From the NCBI GenBank assembly GCA_030042915.1, contig JASHYS010000347.1, positions 1 to 5,992 of the forward strand: a stretch of DNA of 5,992 nucleotides, in the 5' to 3' direction. The stretch is from Acidobacteriaceae bacterium (GTDB lineage: Bacteria > Acidobacteriota > Terriglobia > Terriglobales > Acidobacteriaceae). How positions within the stretch are numbered: position 1 is the first letter of the stretch; each line of letters begins with the position of its first letter. The notes beneath the pieces are model-generated. The model made no database searches. It had not been told where the DNA came from and saw only the letters and a program-made list of their open reading frames with translations. Positions 1 to 5,632 of the stretch are shown in pieces. Made by a program: the position numbers and the translations under genes.

Positions 1-37
1 CATTCCTAATCGTCGTTTGAGTAGGATGTATCCCGAT

Positions 38-1057
38 ATGAAGCTCCGAATGACATCAACGTGGACAATTTGGGCGGTTCTGGCCTGCGCCGCCCTGCCG
101 CTTTGTGCCGACAAGAAGCCGCAACAGCAAGTGAAGCCGATGGCCGGGCCGCGTGCCACCACGCTGCGCGACACCTGGCTCTATATTTCGCCGAGTATCG
201 AGGCGCAGAAGGTCTCTAAGGTGCAAATCGGGCGGGAGATGGTGGTGGCGGAAAAGAGCGGGCCCTGGATGCGTGTGTACGCGAACACCGACATCGAGGA
301 ACAGCACAGCGACCGGGATACGCCCATGGTGGGAAGCGACGAAGCGACGCCGCCGATTTCAGGATGGATGGAGGCCAAGGGGGTGGTGGAAGAGACCACC
401 GCCGACGGCGACCAGATTCTGATGGGCGCGGCGGCCAACCAGGAGGCGGCGGCCTCGGATCCGCGCGGGCCGGCCAACGCCGCGCAGAGTGCGCGCAATC
501 TGTATCGGCGGCTGGTGGAGATGTACCCGAATTCTCCGCTGGCGGCCCAAGCCGCGTGGCGGGCGGCCGATATCCAGTGGCAGTTGCAGCGGGCCGACGC
601 CGCGACGCTGCCCTCGGCTCACGAAAAGGAGCCATTTTACCGGCAGGAAATGGATGAAGACGGGCTGAGGAAGGTGATCAAGTACTATCCGCAGACGCGC
701 TGGGCGGCGCTGGCAGCCTTCGACCTGATCGACAACAAGCTGTGCGGCGACTGGCAGGGCACGACGCAGTGTCCGGAGAAGGAAGCGGAGATGTACCTGA
801 AATACGCCGACGAGTATCCGAACGGTCCGCGCACGGCGCAGGCGCTTTATGACGCCGTTTACCGGCTGGCGGTGCTGACCGATATGTACAACGCGGCCGG
901 AGACGACCACAAGAGCGGCGACGCGCGCAACCGTGCACACGCAGTTGCTGCGGAGATGAAAAGCCACTTTGCCGACTCGGATTACACATACCGGGCCGGC
1001 GCCTTAGTGTACAAATTGGATCAAGGCGTTCCTGTCTACGGCATCGACCTGAATTGA
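38..1057 (+). CDS. Exported SH3-like / TPR-repeat protein, probably periplasmic
   Basis: This is a 339-residue protein when read from ATG 38. The N-terminus looks like a Sec signal: basic MKLR, a hydrophobic stretch WTIWAVLACAALPL, and a possible signal peptidase I site after LCA (residue 24). Cys17 is a poor lipobox (VLAC), so lipidation is less likely. Residues about 39-117 resemble a bacterial SH3-like domain: TTLRD..LYISPS, IGREMVVAEKSGPWMRVYA, then GWMEAKGVV. Residues about 145-325 form four helical hairpins with TPR-like signatures (LYRRLVEMYPNSPLAAQAA, VIKYYPQTRWAALAA, YLKYADEYPNGPRTAQAL), as in BamD/YbgF-type TPRs. SH3 domains of this kind often bind cell wall, and TPRs bind proteins, so an envelope scaffold role is inferred. 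Starts at TTG 17 and ATG 26 are also in frame. ATG 38 is preferred because TAGGA at 22-26 precedes it and the signal peptide then begins properly. The gene ends 62 bases before uppP and is probably cotranscribed with it. I do not recognise a named family. Confidence 0.85.
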   Translation: MKLRMTSTWTIWAVLACAALPLCADKKPQQQVKPMAGPRATTLRDTWLYISPSIEAQKVSKVQIGREMVVAEKSGPWMRVYANTDIEEQHSDRDTPMVGSDEATPPISGWMEAKGVVEETTADGDQILMGAAANQEAAASDPRGPANAAQSARNLYRRLVEMYPNSPLAAQAAWRAADIQWQLQRADAATLPSAHEKEPFYRQEMDEDGLRKVIKYYPQTRWAALAAFDLIDNKLCGDWQGTTQCPEKEAEMYLKYADEYPNGPRTAQALYDAVYRLAVLTDMYNAAGDDHKSGDARNRAHAVAAEMKSHFADSDYTYRAGALVYKLDQGVPVYGIDLN

Positions 1058-1109
1058 GGGATCGGGCCTGCTGGTTTGAGAGGCGGCTTGAGCTGTGCGG
1101 ATGGGGTTT

Positions 1110-1114
1110 GGAGG
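1110..1114 (+). promoter_or_regulatory. Ribosome-binding site that sets the uppP start
   Basis: GGAGG lies five bases before GTG 1120. It is too close to GTG 1117, and far downstream of the TTG at 1054 that opens the longest reading frame. It therefore favours GTG 1120, which also gives the N-terminus expected for the family. Confidence 0.7.
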
Positions 1115-1119
1115 CTGTG

Positions 1120-2040
1120 GTGAGCCCGTATGTGATGTCTGTTCTTTTGGGAATCGTGGAGGGCTTGACGGAGTTCCTGCCGGTGAGCTCGACCGCGCAC
1201 CTGCGCATCGCAGAAGCGCTGATGAGGATTCCACTGGGCGAATCGGCGTGCGCCGCGGGCAGCGCGACATGCCTGCAGGACGTGGCTTACTGGCAGATGT
1301 ACACGATTGTGATCCAGGTGGGCGCCATTTTCGCGCTGTGCCTGCTCTTTCTGGAGCGGATCCTGAATTTCATGCGCACTTTTCCCAAGGGCGACCGCGG
1401 CGACCGCAACTGGTTGACGCACCCCATTTCGCTCACGCTGGCCGCTTTCGCCGTGACATCGGTGCTGGCTTTGCTGCTGCGCAAATGGAGCGAGAAGAAC
1501 CTGGGCAGCCTGAAAGCGATGGCGCTGGCATTGCTGATTGGCGGGGTGGTGATGTGGGCCGTGGATGTGTGGAGCACGCGGTTTGAGGCGAGCACCACGC
1601 ACGTGGAGGAGATGTCGCTTCCGCAGGCGCTGTGGATCGGGCTTTGCCAGACGCTGTCGGCGGTGTTTCCGGGGACCTCGCGGTCGATGTCGACCATCGC
1701 CGCGGGGCAGCTTGCGGGCCTGGACCGGCCTTCGGCGCTCGAATTCAGCTTTCTTCTTTCCATTCCCACCATGATTGCCGCGACGGGCTGGGATCTGCTC
1801 AAAGAAGTGCATCCCGGCAAGGCCGCCGGGGCAGCCGTGGCTGTGGCCCATGTTTCAATGAATTCGCAGCGGTGGATCGTGCTGGCCATCGGCACGGTAG
1901 TTTCGTTCGTGGTGGCCCTGGGCGTGGTGGAGTGGTTCCTGCATTGGGTACGCAAGCGCGGGTTCACGGTGTTCGCCATCTATCGCATTCTGCTGGGCGG
2001 CGCCTTGCTGATTTGGGGAGCGAAGTACATCGGGGGGTAG
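1120..2040 (+). CDS. uppP: Undecaprenyl-diphosphate phosphatase (BacA/UppP family)
   Basis: UppP is an integral membrane enzyme. It removes a phosphate from undecaprenyl diphosphate to regenerate the lipid carrier used for peptidoglycan and other envelope polymers, and high levels give bacitracin resistance. Read from GTG 1120 the protein has 306 residues, a little longer than the usual 265-285. The first signature, EGLTEFLPVSSTAHL at residues 14-28, holds the catalytic Glu14, Glu18 and His27, which match E17, E21 and H30 of the E. coli enzyme. The second, PGTSRS at 184-189, holds Arg188. Further hydrophobic helices continue to the C-terminus, ending RILLGGALLIWGAKYIGG. The extra length is partly a loop at about 39-59 with Cys44 and Cys51, before the conserved YWQMYTIVIQVGAI. 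The frame stays open upstream to TTG 1054, overlapping the previous stop, but that extension (RDRACWFERRLELCGWG) does not look like UppP. ATG 1135 is a weaker alternative. Family assignment is very sure. Confidence 0.97.
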   Translation: MSPYVMSVLLGIVEGLTEFLPVSSTAHLRIAEALMRIPLGESACAAGSATCLQDVAYWQMYTIVIQVGAIFALCLLFLERILNFMRTFPKGDRGDRNWLTHPISLTLAAFAVTSVLALLLRKWSEKNLGSLKAMALALLIGGVVMWAVDVWSTRFEASTTHVEEMSLPQALWIGLCQTLSAVFPGTSRSMSTIAAGQLAGLDRPSALEFSFLLSIPTMIAATGWDLLKEVHPGKAAGAAVAVAHVSMNSQRWIVLAIGTVVSFVVALGVVEWFLHWVRKRGFTVFAIYRILLGGALLIWGAKYIGG

Positions 2041-2123
2041 GTGCGGGTCGAGGGCCGCGGCGCCGTTATGCCCTTACCTATCTTGCGATCGCGCCGCCCA
2101 GCACGAACCTGCCAGTAATCCCC

Positions 2124-2159
2124 CTGATTCCCCCGCCTGTTGCCGGGCCGGGAATCCAG
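2124..2159. repeat. Inverted repeat between uppP and ftsK
   Basis: CTGATTCCC (2124-2132) can pair with GGGAATCCAG (2150-2159), giving nine pairs with one bulged C and a 17-base GC-rich loop. There is no T-run after the right arm, so it is not a standard intrinsic terminator. It could be a weak terminator for uppP, a protein site, or chance in GC-rich DNA. Confidence 0.35.
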
Positions 2160-2216
2160 CTCGGGGACGCCGATAATAAAGATTGCTCTGGGACGTTTAC
2201 GGCTCACTCGGCACGG

Positions 2217-2235
2217 CGCGAATGATCATTGCGCG
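2217..2235. repeat. Dyad symmetry just upstream of ftsK
   Basis: A perfect ten-base palindrome, AATGATCATT (2221-2230), is flanked by CGCG on both sides, with one extra G before the right arm. It ends 29 bases before the ftsK ATG and downstream of the possible -10 at 2172. It would therefore lie in the ftsK leader, where an operator or a small RNA hairpin could act. It does not match the E. coli LexA box. No regulator is identified. Confidence 0.4.
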
Positions 2236-2264
2236 GCGAGGGAGAGCGCGAAACCGCCCTTGTC

Positions 2265-4865
2265 ATGAAACCCATCCGCATTGTTCTTGCGCCTACGCGC
2301 AGTCGCCCCCTGAATATCTTTCTGGGAATGGTGCTGGCGCTGGTCTCGCTGCTTCTTTTCCTCGCCCTGGCCACGTACCACGCAACCGACCCATCGCTGA
2401 ATACGGCGGCCGATCCCTCAGCTTCGTACATAGCGCACAACTGGGCGGGCGTGTTTGGGTCTTATCTGAGCGATTTGCTGTTGCAAGCGCTGGGGCTGGC
2501 AGCTTTTCTGCTTCCCCTGTGGCTGGGCGCTGTGGGCTGGACGTGGATGCGCTCGCGGCCCGGCGGATCGCCAATTCTGCGGTGGATGGGCGCGGTGCTG
2601 ACGCTGCTTTTTCTGCCGGCGGCTTTTGGTTTGCTGCCGTGGCACTGGCGCTGGATGCACATGATCCCGGTGGAGGGAGTGGTCGGGCGGCTAATGGCCG
2701 GGCTTCTGGTGTCGTATCTGAACGTGCAGGGCGCGTGGATGGTGGCGCTGGCGCTGGCCGCGACGGGGTTGTATTTTGCGTCGGCCATCAGCTTTACGGT
2801 GATTCGCGAACGGATGGCTGAACTCTGGGTCCGCTTTGCCGCATGGCGCGAGCGGCGGCGCGATGAGCGCGAGGAACGCGAGGCCATGGAAGCGGAGGAG
2901 ATGGCCAGGGAGGCGAAGAGAAATCCGCCAGTTCCATTTCCGAAGCTGGCGACTGCGAGTGGTCCGGAATTGGAGGAGACAGCCGAGCGCCGGCCCAACC
3001 GGTTGCTGGCCTTCTTTCAGCGACGTCGAACGCCGCAGCAGGATCCGCTGGATGATATTCCCGCATACCAGCGGGCCGATTTGCCGCCAAGGCCACATGA
3101 GGAGAGTGAGGAGGAAGAGCCCGAGGGTCGAATTCCTGTGGCGGGTCGGCGGATGAGCATCTGGGAGCGTGCTGAGCCGGCGGCGGCAACGGCAATGGCC
3201 GCAGCAGGCGCGGCTGGAGCGCAGGTGCAGCCGATGCGGCCGCCAGCGCCGCCAGAGCGCGAGCCGGAGACATGGGCAGCGGCGCGGCACGATACGTTGG
3301 CGGAGCGTGGGCAGCGGGGAGACGAAATCGCGATTCACGGGCGCGCCGATGCCGAGGTTCGCTCGGTTACCGTGGCCCCGAAGAATGTGAGCGGGTTCAA
3401 GCTGCCTTCGAGCACGTTGCTGAGCGAAGGCGAGGGGCCGCAGACAGTTCGTGAGGACGAACTGCGCGAAGAAGCCAAAATTCTGGTGGAGAAATGCGCG
3501 GAGTTCGACGTGCGCGGGCAGGTGGTGCAGATCAACCCCGGTCCCATGGTGACGACGTTCGAGTTCAAGCCGGAAGCAGGCGTGAAGTATTCGCGGGTGA
3601 CGGGGCTGGCCGACGATTTGTGCCTAGCCACGCGCGCGGAAAGCATTCTGATCGAGCGCATGCCGGGGAAAAGCACAGTGGGGATCCAGGTGCCCAACCA
3701 CGAGCGTGAGACGATTCATTTGCGCGACGTGATCGAGAGCGAGACGTTTGCGCGCGCGCGATCGCGCCTGACGCTCTCGATGGGCAAAGACATCAATGGG
3801 CGGATCGTGACGGCGGACCTGGCTGTAATGCCGCACATTCTGATTGCCGGCTCAACCGGATCGGGAAAATCGGTGGCCATCAATGCCATGATCATGAGCC
3901 TGCTGTATCGCACCACCCCGCAGCAGGTGAGGCTGATCCTGGTGGACCCGAAGCGGGTGGAACTGGGCATGTACGAGGGGATTCCGCATCTGTTCACCCC
4001 GATCATTACGGAGCCCAAGCTGGCGGCCAACGCGCTGCGCAACGCGGTGCGCGAGATGGAGCGGCGGCTGAAACTGCTGGCCAGCCGCAGCGTGCGTCAC
4101 ATTGACCAGTACAACAAGCTGTTTGAAGGGGGTTCGACGCTTTCGCTTTTCGGACCGGAGAACGGCGAGAGCGAAGAGGAGCCGCTGCCCTACATCATCA
4201 TCATCATTGACGAGCTGGCCGACCTGATGATGCTGGACCGCGCCAACGTGGAGGAATCGGTGACGCGCCTGGCGCAGATGTCGCGCGCGGTGGGCATTCA
4301 CCTGATCCTGGCCACGCAGCGGCCGAGCGTCGACGTGATTACGGGCCTGATCAAGGCCAATATTCCCACGCGCATCAGCTTCAGGCTGGCCACGAAGGTG
4401 GACTCGCGGACGATTCTCGACACCAATGGCGCCGAGGCGCTGCTGGGGCGTGGCGACATGCTGTTTCTGCCGCCCGGCACCAGCCGGCTGATGCGCCTGC
4501 ACGCTCCCTATGTGAGCGAGAAGGAGACAGCGGCGGTGGTCGAGTTCTGGAAGAACCAGGGCAGCGCCGAGTATGTGGAGGGCTTTCTGGATTCGCCCAA
4601 GGACGAGCGCGCAGCGATGGAAGGCGAAAGCGGGGATTCGGAAGAGGACGATCCCATGTTCGACGACGCTGTGCGCCTGGTCTTCGAGTTCGGCAAGGCG
4701 TCGACGTCGCTGCTGCAACGGCGGTTGCGCATTGGCTACGGGCGGGCCGCGCATCTGATCGATTTAATGGAGCGCGATGGGCTGGTGGGCGCAGCGGACG
4801 GCCCGCGCCCGCGCGAATTGCTGAGGGCTCCTAACTGGCTGCGCGAAGCAGTCACCGGCGATTAA
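2265..4865 (+). CDS. ftsK: DNA translocase FtsK (FtsK/SpoIIIE family)
   Basis: FtsK is a septum-anchored ATPase that pumps the chromosome terminus into daughter cells and activates XerCD dimer resolution. Read from ATG 2265 it has 866 residues. Membrane segments lie at about 17-38, 72-94, 106-126 and within 139-175. A linker runs from about 180 to 375: first Arg/Glu-rich and coiled-coil-like, then rich in Ala, Pro and acidic residues. The motor starts near SGFKLPSSTLL. Walker A is GSTGSGKS (529-536), followed by LVDPKRVELGMYEGIPHL. Walker B is YIIIIIDELADLMM, with Asp649 and Glu650. LILATQRPSVDVITGLIKANIPTRI completes the RecA-like core. The C-terminal gamma winged helix (about 795-863, with LLQRRLRIGYGRAAHLIDLME) is the domain that in E. 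coli reads KOPS sequences and contacts XerD. An acidic insert (about 621-640) precedes Walker B. The start is not certain: a purine-rich GAGGGAGAG (2238-2246) is 18 bases from ATG 2265, too far for a normal Shine-Dalgarno, and TTG 2229 is also in frame. In E. coli ftsK is followed by lolA, but not here. Confidence 0.96.
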   Translation: MKPIRIVLAPTRSRPLNIFLGMVLALVSLLLFLALATYHATDPSLNTAADPSASYIAHNWAGVFGSYLSDLLLQALGLAAFLLPLWLGAVGWTWMRSRPGGSPILRWMGAVLTLLFLPAAFGLLPWHWRWMHMIPVEGVVGRLMAGLLVSYLNVQGAWMVALALAATGLYFASAISFTVIRERMAELWVRFAAWRERRRDEREEREAMEAEEMAREAKRNPPVPFPKLATASGPELEETAERRPNRLLAFFQRRRTPQQDPLDDIPAYQRADLPPRPHEESEEEEPEGRIPVAGRRMSIWERAEPAAATAMAAAGAAGAQVQPMRPPAPPEREPETWAAARHDTLAERGQRGDEIAIHGRADAEVRSVTVAPKNVSGFKLPSSTLLSEGEGPQTVREDELREEAKILVEKCAEFDVRGQVVQINPGPMVTTFEFKPEAGVKYSRVTGLADDLCLATRAESILIERMPGKSTVGIQVPNHERETIHLRDVIESETFARARSRLTLSMGKDINGRIVTADLAVMPHILIAGSTGSGKSVAINAMIMSLLYRTTPQQVRLILVDPKRVELGMYEGIPHLFTPIITEPKLAANALRNAVREMERRLKLLASRSVRHIDQYNKLFEGGSTLSLFGPENGESEEEPLPYIIIIIDELADLMMLDRANVEESVTRLAQMSRAVGIHLILATQRPSVDVITGLIKANIPTRISFRLATKVDSRTILDTNGAEALLGRGDMLFLPPGTSRLMRLHAPYVSEKETAAVVEFWKNQGSAEYVEGFLDSPKDERAAMEGESGDSEEDDPMFDDAVRLVFEFGKASTSLLQRRLRIGYGRAAHLIDLMERDGLVGAADGPRPRELLRAPNWLREAVTGD

Positions 4866-5008
4866 TTCGAGCGCTTTCCGCACAAAACGCGTCAAAAGCA
4901 CCCGGGTTCTGGTGGTCGGCCATTGATGACTCTGCACCCCTGCTGAAGTCGCGCGGCTCCGGACATTCCCAATCGCGCTATTCTTGGATTCTGTCCGCGG
5001 AAGGTCCG
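4866..5008 (+). promoter_or_regulatory. ftsK-DUF3455 intergenic region
   Basis: This 143-base gap contains no gene. It has no clear terminator after ftsK; the only symmetry is a short ACCCGGGT palindrome at 4900-4907. Its last 39 bases are the start of the repeated leader element described separately. Confidence 0.4.
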
Positions 5009-5016
5009 ATGCGCCC
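4970..5016 (+). promoter_or_regulatory. Leader element copy A: possible promoter plus RBS
   Basis: CAATCGCGCTATTCTT (4970-4985) is followed directly by GGATTCTGTCCGCGGAAGG (4986-5004) and then by the ATG at 5009. TATTCT at 4979-4984 resembles a -10 box, which would put the RNA start near 4991. The palindrome TCCGCGGA (4994-5001) overlaps the ribosome-binding site GGAAGG (4999-5004), which sits four bases before the ATG. No convincing -35 is visible. The whole block recurs at 5574-5632 before the next gene, and this recurrence is the main reason to treat it as functional. Confidence 0.45.
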
Positions 5017-5542
5017 ATGTACCACAGCAAGTCGTGGCAAACTTGTGGGTATGCGGTTGAGATTGTTTCTGGTTCTCTTCATCGCCGTCCGTTGTCCGGC
5101 ACAGACCCCGGCAGCGGTTCCCGAAAGCTTGAAACCACCGGCCGGAGCCGCCCTGCTGCTTCACCTGCACGCGACGGGAGACCAGATTTATGCGTGCGAC
5201 GGCACCGCGTGGGTTTTCGCTGGGCCCGATGCCAAGCTCTTCGATAGCTCCGGCAAGCAGGTAGGAACCCACTTTGCGGGGCCAACATGGGAGTACGCCG
5301 ACCACAGCCGGGTCACGGGCAAGCCCGTGGCTAATGCAACTCCCGATCCCAATTCCATCCCCTGGCTTTTGCTCGAAGCCAAGGATCACCAGGGCGGCGG
5401 CATGATGCGAAAGGTGACTGCCATCCAGCGCGTTTACACCCAGGGCGGCAAGGCTCCATCTACAGGTTGCGATGCCGGGCATAAAGGACAGGAGATGCGG
5501 TCGCACTATTCCGCTGACTATCTCTTCTATACCAGTCCCTGA
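5009..5542 (+). CDS. Exported DUF3455-family protein, function unknown
   Basis: This is a 177-residue protein with the look of the DUF3455 family, which is found in bacteria and fungi and has no settled biochemical role. A basic N-terminal stretch is followed by a hydrophobic core, LRLFLVLFIAV (17-27). Cleavage is likely near RCPAQ (28-32), giving a secreted or periplasmic product of about 145 residues. Family-like blocks are PPAGAALLLHLHATGDQIYACDG (written as 43-65), WVFAGPDAKLFDSSGKQVGTHF (68-89), GPTWEYADHSRVTGK, then PWLLLEAK and the closing CDAGHKGQEMRSHYSADYLFY. Cys63 and Cys154 are the only cysteines well inside the mature part and could form a disulfide. ATG 5009 is chosen because GGAAGG lies four bases upstream and the same arrangement recurs before the next gene. 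ATG 5051 gives a more compact signal peptide (163 residues) but has only a weak GTGGGT upstream, so it remains possible. It may have its own promoter rather than being read from ftsK. Confidence 0.85.
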   Translation: MRPCTTASRGKLVGMRLRLFLVLFIAVRCPAQTPAAVPESLKPPAGAALLLHLHATGDQIYACDGTAWVFAGPDAKLFDSSGKQVGTHFAGPTWEYADHSRVTGKPVANATPDPNSIPWLLLEAKDHQGGGMMRKVTAIQRVYTQGGKAPSTGCDAGHKGQEMRSHYSADYLFYTSP

Positions 5543-5573
5543 AGCCGGTTCCCGGGGGCATGCGCTCGCCTTT

Positions 5574-5632
5574 CAATTGCGCTATCCTTTCTCTTCCCGG
5601 GGATTTTGTCCGCGGAAGGGCCCGATGCCGCC
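5574..5632 (+). promoter_or_regulatory. Leader element copy B: possible promoter plus RBS
   Basis: CAATTGCGCTATCCTT (5574-5589) matches copy A at 14 of 16 bases. GGATTTTGTCCGCGGAAGG (5601-5619) matches at 18 of 19. Between them copy B has 11 extra bases (5590-5600), about one helical turn. TATCCT at 5583-5588 is the -10-like box. TCCGCGGA is at 5609-5616 and GGAAGGG at 5614-5620, four bases before ATG 5625. No good -35 is seen. It lies just after the DUF3455 stop, so the two genes may each have their own promoter. Confidence 0.45.

Larger units (their letters stand above)
2041..2264 (+). promoter_or_regulatory. uppP-ftsK intergenic region with a weak promoter candidate
   Basis: No gene is seen in these 224 bases. 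GATAAT at 2172-2177 matches five of six bases of a sigma-70 -10 box, and AT-rich sequence follows it (AATAAAGATTG). No good -35 sits at 16-18 bases upstream, so this ftsK promoter is only a suggestion. The region also holds an inverted repeat (2124-2159), a dyad (2217-2235) and an isolated GCGATCGC palindrome (2085-2092). No hairpin followed by a T-run marks the end of uppP transcription. Confidence 0.3.

Noticed and set aside
1054..1119. 22-codon extension of uppP from TTG 1054 that overlaps the previous stop
   Set aside because: The extra residues are charged and Cys/Trp-rich, unlike the UppP N-terminus, and the GGAGG at 1110-1114 points to GTG 1120.
1036..1851. 271-codon open frame on the - strand
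   Set aside because: It runs antisense to uppP, is Arg/His/Gln-rich and low in complexity, and has no domain. The uppP reading on the other strand is unambiguous.
2085..2092. GCGATCGC palindrome as a regulatory site
   Set aside because: It is a single eight-base palindrome of a kind common in GC-rich DNA, with no second copy or flanking symmetry.
1632..2225. 197-codon + strand frame running past the end of uppP
   Set aside because: It starts inside uppP in another frame, is Gly/Arg-rich, and gives no recognisable sequence in the intergenic part.
2229..2264. TTG 2229 as the ftsK start
   Set aside because: The added residues (RGEGERETALV) are not typical of FtsK. The TTG also has no ribosome-binding site and sits in the dyad. 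ATG 2265 gives a normal MKPIRIVLAPTR start. Not fully excluded.
3852..4754. 300-codon open frame on the - strand
   Set aside because: It lies wholly opposite the conserved FtsK motor. The product is rich in His, Arg and Gln with no recognisable domain, as expected for the antisense of a GC-rich gene.
4900..4914. ACCCGGGT palindrome and CACC/GGTG pairing after ftsK as a terminator
   Set aside because: The stem is too short and no T-run follows it.
4892..5506. 204-codon open frame on the - strand
   Set aside because: It overlaps the DUF3455 gene almost completely. The + strand reading has a signal peptide, an RBS and family motifs, while this one has none.
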